From Pseudoalteromonas sp. A25 (lineage in GTDB: Bacteria > Pseudomonadota > Gammaproteobacteria > Enterobacterales > Alteromonadaceae), in the NCBI RefSeq assembly GCF_009176705.1, contig NZ_AP021846.1, positions 3,716,001 through 3,780,000 of the forward strand: DNA of 64,000 nt, given 5' to 3'. Positions 32,020 through 41,097 of the stretch are shown one piece after another (within the stretch, counting starts at the first letter, position 1; every line of letters starts with the position of its first letter). Under the pieces are notes generated by a model, which worked only from the letters and a program-made list of their open reading frames with translations, was not told where the DNA came from and did not search any database. The position numbers were made by a program, and so were the translations under genes.

Positions 32020-32164
32020 ACCATCCCCTATCAATTTAACCCACTGTTATGACATGCAGTTTGACAGTGCGAGTAAACTTTGTCATTAGTGTAACGATTA
32101 AACCTTAGTATACTTGATATGCATAAGTAACAATTTAATAACCACTTTTTTAGTAGGACCTAAC

Positions 32165-32536
32165 ATGACCGATAGCACCATTTTTGACAAAATTATCAAC
32201 AAGGAAATACCGGCCGACGTCGTATATGAAGATGAACATACACTCGCGTTTAAAGACATTAATCCGCAAGCACCCTTTCATGTTTTGGTGATCCCAAAAC
32301 AGCGCATAGCAACAATCAATGATGTTAATGAACACAACTCACATCTCATTGGTAATCTGTATGTTGTGGCAGCTAAACTTGCCAAAGAGCACGGCTTTGC
32401 CGATGATGGTTACCGCGTAGTCATGAACTGCAACGAAGATGGCGGACAAACGGTATATCATATCCACCTTCATCTATTAGCAGGCAAACCAATGGGTTGG
32501 CCACCATATCAGGATAGGAAAAAAGAACTAATCTAA
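32165..32536 (+). CDS. hinT: HIT-domain purine nucleoside phosphoramidase HinT
   Basis: HinT hydrolyses AMP linked to lysine or other amines, probably clearing aberrant adenylated species. The 123-residue protein (E. coli 119) has TIFDKIINKEIPADVVYED at residues 4-22 and the histidine triad TVYHIHLHLLAG near the C-terminus. The start is the ATG giving MTDSTIF with an AGGA site 8 nt upstream; the in-frame codons before it do not belong to the family. It is a single gene followed by a long AT-rich control region. Confidence 0.95.
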   Translation: MTDSTIFDKIINKEIPADVVYEDEHTLAFKDINPQAPFHVLVIPKQRIATINDVNEHNSHLIGNLYVVAAKLAKEHGFADDGYRVVMNCNEDGGQTVYHIHLHLLAGKPMGWPPYQDRKKELI

Positions 32537-32752
32537 AATATTCTATGTTAAATAATGTAAACAGTTAAGTTATTATTTATAAAAACAAAACTTTATTTAT
32601 TTCAAACCGTTAACTTTACATAGAGATAAGTTGTTACTGTTCATGGATTTATTGAACAGTAACATATAGCAAATACTTCTAAATTGTGATGAAAATACTA
32701 ATACAAAAGGGCGGAATGCCATGTTAGCATTAGGACATCAGTGTGAATAAGA
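32537..32752. promoter_or_regulatory. AT-rich control region of the CsgD-like regulator, with stacked dyads
   Basis: A perfect 11-bp inverted repeat GTTACTGTTCA/TGAACAGTAAC with a 9-nt spacer lies at 32633-32663. An imperfect dyad TGTAAACAGTTAA / TTAACTTTACA lies at 32556-32568 and 32610-32620. No U-run follows either, so they look like operators, or structured leader if transcribed, rather than a terminator. Confidence 0.55.
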
Positions 32753-32764
32753 GTGTTAGTATCA

Positions 32765-33421
32765 ATGAGCAGTTCTGCCTTTTTGTTATTAGACAAAGAC
32801 CCAATTAATACTATAGGGATCAATGTTCTACAGCCACTATTGAAAACCCAAGGGTTAGATGTGATAACCAGCACAGATATTGAAGATGTGCCAGAAGGAA
32901 CACGTATCCTTTTTATCGAAACTGCATCAAAGGATGCTTGGAGTAAGTTAAAAGAACAACTAAGCCGACTTCAAGTCAACTGCGATATCGTTTTATTTAA
33001 TCTAGACGAAAACCCAGAATTAGCTAACCGCGCCTTATTAAGTGGCATTAGAGGCGTTTTTTATACTACCGACAATGCAGATGTATTGATGAAAGGCATT
33101 CGGTTACTAATGGAAAACCAGTTGTGGTATCGCCGTGAGATTATGTGCAACGCCCTTAATCGCATGTTGCAATTTAACAAAGATGCCCTTCATAAGCTGA
33201 CCGAAGGTGATATTGAGCCAGTCAAGCTAACAAAACGTGAAAAAGCAATCATCTCGTTGATGAGTAAGGGTGCAAAAAATAAAGAAATCGCCGAGGATTT
33301 AAACATTAGCCCGCATACGGTGAAAACTCACTTGTATAGTGCGTTCAGAAAAACCAAATGCCGCAACCGAATTGAGTTACTCTCTTGGGCACAACAAAAT
33401 ATCCCTGACGAAATTCGCTAA
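32765..33421 (+). CDS. LuxR-type transcriptional regulator of the CsgD/VpsT family
   Basis: A 218-residue regulator (from the ATG giving MSSSAFLLLDKD; a GTG 4 codons upstream is possible). The N-terminal receiver-like domain keeps a fold similar to CsgD (ILFIETASKDAW, then GIRGVFYTTDNADVLMKGIR) but lacks a clear phosphoacceptor Asp. The C-terminal LuxR helix-turn-helix, LTKREKAIISLMSKGAKNKE then IAEDLNISPHTVKTHLY, matches CsgD closely. VpsT binds cyclic di-GMP with a W(F/L/M)(T/S)R motif; here the same place reads WYRR (W121-R124), keeping W and R. It may control biofilm matrix genes. A terminator separates it from the kinase downstream. Confidence 0.88.
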   Translation: MSSSAFLLLDKDPINTIGINVLQPLLKTQGLDVITSTDIEDVPEGTRILFIETASKDAWSKLKEQLSRLQVNCDIVLFNLDENPELANRALLSGIRGVFYTTDNADVLMKGIRLLMENQLWYRREIMCNALNRMLQFNKDALHKLTEGDIEPVKLTKREKAIISLMSKGAKNKEIAEDLNISPHTVKTHLYSAFRKTKCRNRIELLSWAQQNIPDEIR

Positions 33422-33434
33422 TATCTAAACCTAT

Positions 33435-33466
33435 ACAGCCGCAATAAAGCGGCTGTTTTGTTTCTT
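33435..33466 (+). terminator. Terminator after the CsgD-like regulator
   Basis: Stem ACAGCCGC/GCGGCTGT with a 6-nt loop, then TTTGTTTCTTT, 13 nt after the stop. It isolates the regulator from the hybrid kinase gene. Confidence 0.9.
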
Positions 33467-33529
33467 TACTCACCTACAACAAATCTCTATGCTTGATTAT
33501 TAAGTACCTATATAAAAATAATAACGCGC

Positions 33530-35689
33530 ATGTTCGATCCAAAAACTCTGTATATCACTAGCATAGCCATGATGGCGATGATGGTTTTGCTAAACTTCCT
33601 CACTTGGCGAACCAACAAAGACACACCCGGTACCCTACTTTATATTTTTTATCCGCTGGTATTGCTTGGAGCAATTATTGGCTTTGCAGCACATAGTCAG
33701 CTAGATATGTGGCAAAGTATTGGCAGCGCAAATGCTTTGTTATTTACCGCCTCGATTATTCACTGCTTTGCTATCTCACAATTTTTGGGTTATCGGGGCC
33801 GTGAGCTAAAACTATTTTTATCTATTACCGCTATGCTATTTATTGGATTGATCTACTTCAGCATAGTTAACGACAACTTGCGTTACCGCATCCTCGTTTC
33901 TGACTTACAACACATCACTGAGACAATTTTTTTACTCTATCTGTTTTTACGTTTTGCTAGGCATCTATACCCTAACGGGACCATCGTTTATTCCATCATA
34001 TTATGCCTAGTCATGTGTGCATTTACCGCTCGCACTTTCCTAATGGGAGATGTCACACACTTTGAGCTGCTCAATGACAACTGGTTTGTCACCACATTAT
34101 TTATTAACGGCGTGCTCGCCCCTATCTTTTATGCCACGGGTATGGCCTTATTATGTAATGAACGCAGAGAGTTAAACTTAAATCGTCTGACCGAAAAAGC
34201 GCAAAAAGACCTTGAGATCAGAGGGTTATTTTTATCAACAATCAGTCATGAAATTCGAACGCCACTTAATGGGATTTTAGGCAGTGCGCAATTGGTCCTA
34301 AACCGCACAACTAATCACCGCAATAAAGCTTACTGCGAAGCCATTATCAACTCAGCAGAGTCGCTAAATTTGTTAATCGATAAAGTGCTTGACTATGCAA
34401 GCCTCGATCAAAGTGATGAGGCGCTATATGAAGAAGATGTTGAACTTAAAAGTTGGTTAAACAACTTATGTTTATTGCTGAGCCCCTTGGCTGAACAAAA
34501 AAAATTATCTTTTGAAATGATATATGATTTACCTGAGCAAGCTTGCTACTACTGCGATCAACAAAAGCTTCGTCAAATCGTCATCAATTTGGTTGGCAAT
34601 GCCATAAAGTTCACAGATAAAGGCAGTGTGAAAATTCGCGTTGAACTTGTAAATGAAAACAATATGAGTCACAAAGTGAGATTTAGCGTAATAGACTCGG
34701 GACCTGGTATTGAAAGTGAAGACATTGATAAGCTGACTGAACCGTATGTGCAAAGCAATGCCGGAAAAATCAAGGGAGGCACCGGGCTTGGGCTTGCGAT
34801 CACGAGTCGCTTGTTAGAGCGCTTAGGGTCCAAGTTAAACATTCAAAGTTCGCTAGGACAAGGCAGTGTATTTAGCTTTGATGTCACATTAGCGCTGGGG
34901 GAGCTGAGCCTAGTCGAGCAGCGCCATCATAACCCCGACTGCTTACTTGGCTTAAATGTGTTACTGGTTGAAGATTTGGATCTCAACCAAAAAATTGCCA
35001 TTGAGTTTATGGCCGCCGACGAACATAAAGTAAAGCTTGCCACCGACGGCCAAAGTGCCATAGCCCTTTTGCAACAGCACCAATTTGATGTTGTATTGCT
35101 CGATATGAACTTGCCAGATCTCTCCGGCCAAGAAGTTATGCGCAAACTAAAGACTATGGACCATAAAAATAAGCGCACGCCATTTTTAGCCTTTACGGCT
35201 AGCTTAAGTCCCGACGAAATAAAAGAGTACCTAGCACTCGGCATAAAAGACATTGTTGGTAAGCCCATCAAACAAGAAAAATTGCGCCGGGCATTAAGCG
35301 ACTCTCAAAGTGCGCAAAAACCAACGATTAGTGTGGAATTGACCGACACGCTATATGATGACACAGCAGTTAACTCTCTAAAGGGCGGCTTTAGTGAAGA
35401 CGAAATATCTTCTGTCTATAATGAATTTGTGCTGTCTGCTCGTAACAAGCTCATTCATATACAGCAGTTAGAAGGCGCGAATAATGAGCAATGTATTAAG
35501 CTTTTGCATCGCCAAGCGGGTACCGCTCTGCAACTTGGCTTCAATCGATATGGTATTGCATTGAAAAAAGTTGAACGACGGCTCTTAGACGGAAAATCAA
35601 GTGACGGCGAGCTCACTCAAGCGATGACGCTATGGCAACAAAGCCTCGAAGCCTATCTAAGCTTTGTTCGTAAGAATACAATGGGATAA
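33530..35689 (+). CDS. Tripartite hybrid sensor histidine kinase (membrane HK-REC-HPt)
   Basis: A 719-residue inner-membrane phosphorelay kinase. Residues 1-215 hold about seven hydrophobic segments and no large periplasmic loop, so sensing is probably within the membrane. Then come the HisKA dimerisation domain (STISHEIRTPLNG, phospho-His H240), the HATPase domain (NLVGNAIKF; DSGPGI; GGTGLGLAI), a receiver (LLVEDLDLNQK, phosphoacceptor D525 in LLDMNLPDLSG, KPIKQEK) and a C-terminal HPt domain (H660 in LLHRQAGTALQLG). This layout resembles ArcB and TorS in module order. The partner response regulator is not obvious: the upstream CsgD-like protein lacks a clear phosphoacceptor and has its own terminator. 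The signal is unknown. Confidence 0.9.
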   Translation: MFDPKTLYITSIAMMAMMVLLNFLTWRTNKDTPGTLLYIFYPLVLLGAIIGFAAHSQLDMWQSIGSANALLFTASIIHCFAISQFLGYRGRELKLFLSITAMLFIGLIYFSIVNDNLRYRILVSDLQHITETIFLLYLFLRFARHLYPNGTIVYSIILCLVMCAFTARTFLMGDVTHFELLNDNWFVTTLFINGVLAPIFYATGMALLCNERRELNLNRLTEKAQKDLEIRGLFLSTISHEIRTPLNGILGSAQLVLNRTTNHRNKAYCEAIINSAESLNLLIDKVLDYASLDQSDEALYEEDVELKSWLNNLCLLLSPLAEQKKLSFEMIYDLPEQACYYCDQQKLRQIVINLVGNAIKFTDKGSVKIRVELVNENNMSHKVRFSVIDSGPGIESEDIDKLTEPYVQSNAGKIKGGTGLGLAITSRLLERLGSKLNIQSSLGQGSVFSFDVTLALGELSLVEQRHHNPDCLLGLNVLLVEDLDLNQKIAIEFMAADEHKVKLATDGQSAIALLQQHQFDVVLLDMNLPDLSGQEVMRKLKTMDHKNKRTPFLAFTASLSPDEIKEYLALGIKDIVGKPIKQEKLRRALSDSQSAQKPTISVELTDTLYDDTAVNSLKGGFSEDEISSVYNEFVLSARNKLIHIQQLEGANNEQCIKLLHRQAGTALQLGFNRYGIALKKVERRLLDGKSSDGELTQAMTLWQQSLEAYLSFVRKNTMG

Positions 35690-35865
35690 TAGCTAGGTGC
35701 AGATGGTGTGTTCACAGTAATTTGAGCACACCTATTAATACTTTCTTTTTACTTAAAAAACAGTAACACATCCTATATTCGTAGTGAAAAAGTATATAAA
35801 TTGATAGACGCGAACAAGAATTGTTCTACACTTTTTAGCAACACTTAGAGAACAAGGATTAGGTT

Positions 35866-38800
35866 ATGCGCAGGTTTTCTCATCTTTTTGCTAAACTCAA
35901 TTTGGCTAAAAAACTCAATATCGCCTTTTTATCGGTCGCGCTGTTGCCCATGGCCGGTATTATCAGCATCGCTCTATATCAAGCTTCAGATGCACTACAA
36001 GCACAATCTTATGCGCAACTGCATGCCGTCAGCGAAGTGAAAAAAAATGCCGTTATCCGACATTTTCAAGGCGTGCGAGATGAATTACAGTCGGTTGCCA
36101 TCAGCCCTTATACTGCTCGGGCAGCGCAATCGTTTACTTATGCCATTGCAAATCTTGATACACCCATTTACAAATCGGATAATCTAACGCAGTTTTATGA
36201 TACACAGTTCACTGAAAAGTTTCTTCAGGAAAACCCTGATACGCAACCACCTAGTGGTCTGTATAACCAGCTTTCTCCAGAAGCCGCCGCCTTGCAAACA
36301 CGTTATATCGTTGATAATACATATCCCTTGGGTGAAAAGCTGCGCCTAGTCAGTACAGGCCACCAAGATGACTATGACATAACCCACCAGCAATACCATG
36401 CCTACTTCTCTAAACTTGCAGACGTATTTGAATTGTATGATTTGTTCATTATCGATAATGACACCGGCATTGTTGTCTACTCTGTCTACAAAGAGCTCGA
36501 TTTTGCATCCTCTTTGATAACGGGACCATTTTCTGACAGTGGCCTTGCAAAAGCTTTTAATAGCGCAAAGCAGCTAGACGATACGTCACAGTTTGCTTTT
36601 GTTGATTACGAACCCTACTTACCTTCATACAATGCACCAGCAAGCTTTCTTGCTGCACCTATTAATATTGCAGGGACCAACGGAGCAACATTGGTGTTTC
36701 AGTTATCCATTGAAGCGCTGAACACGATTATGACGGAACGTGAAGGTCTCGGCGAAAGCGGTGAAACTTACCTTGTCGGCCCTGAAGGCTTAATGCGCTC
36801 AGATTCATATCTCGATCCAATTAAACACTCTGTTGAGTATGCTTTTAAACATCCTGACCAAAGTCGTATAGATACCCAAGCATTTCGCCTTGCCATTAAG
36901 GGTGAGCAAGGTCAAAAAATAATCACCGACTATAATGGCCATCAAGTGCTCTCTGCTTACACCCCCGTGAATGTACTCGGTGTCAGGTGGGCTCTGCTAT
37001 CGGAGATAGATGAAGCTGAAGCATTCTCGGCAGTTACCTATCTGACGAAGATACTAGGAGTCATTCTTGTTATTTGCATTGGGGTTATTATTGTTGCTGC
37101 CATTTGGTTTGCCAAAACACTTACCCGCCCAGTACAAGCATTAGTAAAAACCATGCGCCGCGTTGAGCATGAAGGAGATTTTTCACTGCGTGCGCCCATT
37201 TACTCCAAGGATGAAATTGGCGAGTCGGCACAGGCATTCAACTCTCTGTTAGATGCTCTACAACTGTCACTACATGAAACCAATCAAGTTATGAACCAAA
37301 TGGCTGAGGGCCGCTTTTCCAGCCGAATTACAGTTGCCTGCAAAGGGGAGTTAAATACTTTAAAACAAGCAACCAACCATTGCGCTGATACGCTAGACAT
37401 CGCACTTGGAGAGATCAATATCGTAATTAAAGAGATGGCTCAAGGGCACTTCCACCATCAACTCCAAACACCGATGTCTGGAGATTTAGCGCAGCTAAAA
37501 GACAACATTAATTACTCTTTAAGCAGTTTAAATACCACGATGAATGAAATTGTTCATGTTATGGAGAACGTAGAACAAGGTAACTTCAAAGAACAAATCC
37601 ATATCAATGCCGGTGGCAAACTAGAACAACTCAAAAACAGCGTTAATAACTCTGTACTCAGCTTGTCGGGTGCCATTGATGACATTAGCCATGTTATGAG
37701 CGCAATTCGAAATGGTGACTTTTCAAAACGAATAGACCAACCACTACAAGGGCAACTTGAAGAACTTAAAAATGACATCAACTTTAGCGTTGCCAACTTA
37801 GCCAACATCATAAAAGACATAGGTGCTGTCATGGCAGAAGTTAGCCAAGGTGATTTCAAGCACACTGTCAACTGTGAAGCCCAAGGACAATTAGGTCAGT
37901 TAAAGAATGATATTAATCTATCTATTGAGTCGTTAGATGATGCGGTCAGTGAAATTTCATCAGTGATGACAGCCATAAGTTATGGTCGCTTCGACCGCAC
38001 GATAGAAACTCCCATGAAAGGGCAATTGAATAACTTAAAAACGGATATCAACCGCTCTGTTAATAACCTAAATCAGGTCATCGCAGATCTCGGCAGTGTC
38101 ATGAGTGCAATGTGCCAAGGTGACTTTAGTCTACAAATAACCTCTGATCTACAAGGTCAATTACATCAATTAAAAGAGGATGTGAACGGCTCTACAGCAA
38201 TTATCAACGATGCGATTAGCGAGGTAACCCAAGTATTAAGCGCCTTGGCGAAAGGAGATTTAACCCACACAGTACAAAGTGATTATGATGGTGTTTTTGC
38301 AACGCTTAAACAGGATGTCAATACAACGATTCAAAAGCTTACAGAGGTCATTGAAGGCATCCAGCTATCAGCCAATAACGTCTCACAAAGCGCATCAGAG
38401 ATAGCCGATAGCAATACCGAAATAAGCGCTCGCACAGAAGAGCAGGCCGCTAACTTGGAAGAAGCAAGTGCAAGCACCAGTCAAATGCTCGAGGCACTGA
38501 CCCTTGTCTCTGAACAATCTGGATCGGCTGTAAAACTAGCGCATAGAGCTGAAGAAACGGCGAAAGAAGGCGGAAAACTTTCAAAAGATACCGTCAGCGC
38601 TATCGACGAAGTAGATAAAGCCAGTAAAAACATTAATGAAATTGTTTCTGTGATTGATGGACTGGCATTTCAAACCAATTTACTTGCCTTAAATGCCGCG
38701 GTTGAAGCGGCAAGAGCCGGTGAAAATGGCAAAGGCTTTGCGGTCGTCGCCAATGAAGTGAGAGACTTAGCCGGACGTAGCGCAGCGTCAGCTAAACAAA

Positions 38801-39156
38801 TAAAAGACATCATTGCGAACAGCAACGATAAAGTAGGTCAAGGCATAGAAATGGCGAATAGCTCGGGTTTAAAACTAGAGCACATTGTTGCCGCAGTATT
38901 GGAGGTTAGCGATACCATTGTAAAAATTAATCAAGCGACCACCAATCAGCAACTTGCCATTAAGGAGGTCGACCAAGTGGTGCAACGCCTAACAGACTTA
39001 ATACAAGAAAACTCAGCCATCACCGAAGAAACCATGGCCGCGGCGAAACAACTAGCAGAGCAATCTCATGAAATGCGCCGTTTGCTTGGCTACTTCAATA
39101 TAGAAAAACCCGCACCACATGCAGCTTTACTGGTTCACCAATACAATGCGTCGTGA
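35866..39156 (+). CDS. Methyl-accepting chemotaxis protein with about nine tandem HAMP units
   Basis: A 1096-residue chemoreceptor. A first membrane segment (about residues 17-37) is followed by a large periplasmic sensor, probably double Cache (to about residue 385), and a second segment (residues 394-415). From about residue 420 to 825 a unit of 45 residues repeats nine times. Each unit carries a core like VMSAIRNGDFSKRI followed by GQLEELKNDIN; the first is the canonical membrane-proximal HAMP (RPVQALVKTM...DEIGESAQAFN). The C-terminal signalling domain has the conserved tip EIVSVIDGLAFQTNLLALNA and AAVEAARAGENGKGFAVVA. There is no CheR-binding pentapeptide at the end. Unusually long because of the HAMP array; ligand unknown. 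It stands alone, 176 bp after the kinase. Confidence 0.93.
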   Translation: MRRFSHLFAKLNLAKKLNIAFLSVALLPMAGIISIALYQASDALQAQSYAQLHAVSEVKKNAVIRHFQGVRDELQSVAISPYTARAAQSFTYAIANLDTPIYKSDNLTQFYDTQFTEKFLQENPDTQPPSGLYNQLSPEAAALQTRYIVDNTYPLGEKLRLVSTGHQDDYDITHQQYHAYFSKLADVFELYDLFIIDNDTGIVVYSVYKELDFASSLITGPFSDSGLAKAFNSAKQLDDTSQFAFVDYEPYLPSYNAPASFLAAPINIAGTNGATLVFQLSIEALNTIMTEREGLGESGETYLVGPEGLMRSDSYLDPIKHSVEYAFKHPDQSRIDTQAFRLAIKGEQGQKIITDYNGHQVLSAYTPVNVLGVRWALLSEIDEAEAFSAVTYLTKILGVILVICIGVIIVAAIWFAKTLTRPVQALVKTMRRVEHEGDFSLRAPIYSKDEIGESAQAFNSLLDALQLSLHETNQVMNQMAEGRFSSRITVACKGELNTLKQATNHCADTLDIALGEINIVIKEMAQGHFHHQLQTPMSGDLAQLKDNINYSLSSLNTTMNEIVHVMENVEQGNFKEQIHINAGGKLEQLKNSVNNSVLSLSGAIDDISHVMSAIRNGDFSKRIDQPLQGQLEELKNDINFSVANLANIIKDIGAVMAEVSQGDFKHTVNCEAQGQLGQLKNDINLSIESLDDAVSEISSVMTAISYGRFDRTIETPMKGQLNNLKTDINRSVNNLNQVIADLGSVMSAMCQGDFSLQITSDLQGQLHQLKEDVNGSTAIINDAISEVTQVLSALAKGDLTHTVQSDYDGVFATLKQDVNTTIQKLTEVIEGIQLSANNVSQSASEIADSNTEISARTEEQAANLEEASASTSQMLEALTLVSEQSGSAVKLAHRAEETAKEGGKLSKDTVSAIDEVDKASKNINEIVSVIDGLAFQTNLLALNAAVEAARAGENGKGFAVVANEVRDLAGRSAASAKQIKDIIANSNDKVGQGIEMANSSGLKLEHIVAAVLEVSDTIVKINQATTNQQLAIKEVDQVVQRLTDLIQENSAITEETMAAAKQLAEQSHEMRRLLGYFNIEKPAPHAALLVHQYNAS

Positions 39157-39231
39157 TGGTGTATGACGAGCACAGGCCCCACTTAGTGTAAACGCGTAAG
39201 TGGGGCAAACTTTTACCGGATAGTATCTACA

Positions 39232-40371
39232 CTATAACGCACATAACTTATGTGCCGCGTTTAATAACGTCTGAGTATGCTTTGCAAAGCATAAACGAAT
39301 AATCTTATCTCTCGGTGGCGAGTCATAGAACACACTTAAAGGGATCGCTGCCACACCAACTTCTTTCACTAGATACTCACAAAATGCCACATCATCCATT
39401 GAAGATATTGCAGAGTAGTCAAGTAGTAAGAAGTAAGTTCCTTCGCTCGGAAGGATCTTAAAACGACTATCACCTAATGCCTTTACAAGCGTATCTCGCT
39501 TTTGTTGATAAAATTGTGCCAGCTCATCAACGTGCTCTGGGTGTACGTTCAGCATATCCGCTAGCGCTAACTGCGCAGGTGTAAAGCTTGAGAAAGTCAC
39601 GTATTGATGTACTTTGCGAAACTCGCTTGATAAATTTGGCGGTGCCACACAATAACCCATTTTCCACCCAGTGCAATGGAAGGTCTTGCCAAAGCTAGAG
39701 ATCACAAAACTACGCGAAAAAATCTCGTCATCTATGAGCGCACTAAAATGGCGGTGATTATCAAATGTAATATGTTCATACACTTCGTCACTGATAAGCA
39801 AAAGATCGTGTTCTATTAGCACACCTTTGAGCTCATTAATGTCCTGTTCCGAGATCACTTTGGCACTCGGATTATGAGGCGTGTTAATAATAATTGCTCG
39901 GGTTTTAGCGCTCAGTACGCGAGTTACTTCTTGCCAGTCGATGCGAAAGTCTGGTGCACGCAGCGCAATGTGAACAGCCTTGCCGCCAGCCAATTCAATA
40001 GCGGGCGCGTAACTATCGTAAGCGGGGTCAAATACTATCACCTCATCACCGGGCTGTGTGATAGCTTGAATAGCAACAAAGAGTGCTTCGGTGGCACCAC
40101 TGGTGACCGTCACGGTACTTTCAGGCTCAACGGTTTGCTTATAACGACGCGCGATCAGTGCGGCTATTTGGTTTTGTAATGCACTTATGCCAGATGACGG
40201 GGAGTACTGGTTAAAGCCCTGTTCACTATATTCCGCCAACCGTTTCTTAAGAAAATCAGGGGCATCAAATTCAGGGAAACCTTGAGACAAATTAATTGCT
40301 TGATATTGATTTGCCAGCCCAGTCATTTGACTAAAAATGCTGGTGCCAACGTGGGGTAGTTTACTTTCCAA
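39232..40371 (-). CDS. PLP-dependent methionine aminotransferase (YbdL/MtnE-type)
   Basis: A class I/II fold-type I aminotransferase of 379 residues. The PLP lysine is in SSFGKTFHCTGWK (K229); other signatures are SQGFPEFDAP, SGATEALF (residues 91-98), NTPHNPSA and SDEVYEH. It is most like YbdL, which prefers methionine, phenylalanine and their keto acids. Because it is divergent from mtnB-mtnC-mtnD and shares a promoter region with a MetJ-like box, it very probably catalyses the last step of methionine salvage, transamination of 4-methylthio-2-oxobutanoate to methionine. The name mtnE would fit but specificity is inferred. Confidence 0.88.
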   Translation of the reverse strand: MESKLPHVGTSIFSQMTGLANQYQAINLSQGFPEFDAPDFLKKRLAEYSEQGFNQYSPSSGISALQNQIAALIARRYKQTVEPESTVTVTSGATEALFVAIQAITQPGDEVIVFDPAYDSYAPAIELAGGKAVHIALRAPDFRIDWQEVTRVLSAKTRAIIINTPHNPSAKVISEQDINELKGVLIEHDLLLISDEVYEHITFDNHRHFSALIDDEIFSRSFVISSFGKTFHCTGWKMGYCVAPPNLSSEFRKVHQYVTFSSFTPAQLALADMLNVHPEHVDELAQFYQQKRDTLVKALGDSRFKILPSEGTYFLLLDYSAISSMDDVAFCEYLVKEVGVAAIPLSVFYDSPPRDKIIRLCFAKHTQTLLNAAHKLCAL

Positions 40372-40429
40372 TGTCCTTCTCTCTTTGATGATGGTGCAAA
40401 ACTAAAAGCAATGTTATTATTACACAAAT

Positions 40430-40445
40430 AGATGTATAGCCGTCT
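40430..40445. promoter_or_regulatory. MetJ-box-like operator between the aminotransferase and mtnB
   Basis: Two tandem 8-bp units AGATGTAT and AGCCGTCT match the MetJ met-box AGACGTCT at 6 and 7 of 8 positions. The same pattern recurs at 45510-45525 in the other salvage promoter region (13 of 16 bases the same). Regulation by MetJ with SAM is inferred. Confidence 0.6.
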
Positions 40446-40482
40446 AAATAATTATCTTATTTCAAGTACAAGGTAACATAGG

Positions 40483-41097
40483 ATGAATAGTGATGCTGCT
40501 AAATCAGCGCTAATTGAGGCCGGAAAGTGGATTAGCCATAAAGGTTGGGTACCTGCAACTGGGGGGAACTTTTCAATAAAAACCCATAATGGCTTTGTCG
40601 TTACAGCAAGTGGGCATGACAAAGGCTGCCTAAGCCCTCAAGATTTCTTAGAGCTAGACAACAAGGGTAATATTCTTTCAGGGCAGGGCAAACCCTCTGC
40701 TGAAACCGCATTACATTTAAAGCTCTACCATCTTGTTCCGAGCACAGGTTGTGTACTGCACACCCATTCTGTTGCTGCGACAGTGTTATCTCGTTTTGAA
40801 AAAAGCGACGTTTTACAGATCAACGGCTACGAAATGCAAAAATCATTATCAGGTATTGCCTGTCACCATACGCCTGTGAGCATCGCCATTTTTGATAATG
40901 ACCAAAACATCGAACGTTTAGCGCAGCAGGTAGCCCAATACCATCAGCTACATCCTATTACTCATGCAGTATTGATCCGCGGTCATGGACTGTATGCATT
41001 AGGGACGAACATCAATGAAACTCGTCGACACATCGAAGGATTAGAGTTTTTATTTGCCTGCGAGTTAGAGCGCATCAAATTGGAGTCAATTAAATGA
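40483..41097 (+). CDS. mtnB: Methylthioribulose-1-phosphate dehydratase
   Basis: MtnB dehydrates 5-methylthioribulose 1-phosphate to the diketone intermediate of methionine salvage. The 204-residue protein is of the class II aldolase fold with zinc ligands in LHTHSVAATVLSRF (about residues 92-105) and RGHGLYALG (about residues 166-174); the early segment GWVPATGGNFSIK binds substrate phosphate. It is first of three overlapping genes with mtnC and mtnD (ATGA overlap). A MetJ-like box lies about 40 bp upstream. Confidence 0.96.
   Translation: MNSDAAKSALIEAGKWISHKGWVPATGGNFSIKTHNGFVVTASGHDKGCLSPQDFLELDNKGNILSGQGKPSAETALHLKLYHLVPSTGCVLHTHSVAATVLSRFEKSDVLQINGYEMQKSLSGIACHHTPVSIAIFDNDQNIERLAQQVAQYHQLHPITHAVLIRGHGLYALGTNINETRRHIEGLEFLFACELERIKLESIK

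Noticed and set aside
33421..33530. CsgD-like regulator and hybrid kinase as one operon
   Set aside because: A strong terminator at 33435-33466 lies between them.
37117..38343. 135-bp periodicity as a satellite or tandem DNA repeat
   Set aside because: The repeat is at protein level (HAMP units) and diverged in DNA; it is coding sequence, not a satellite.
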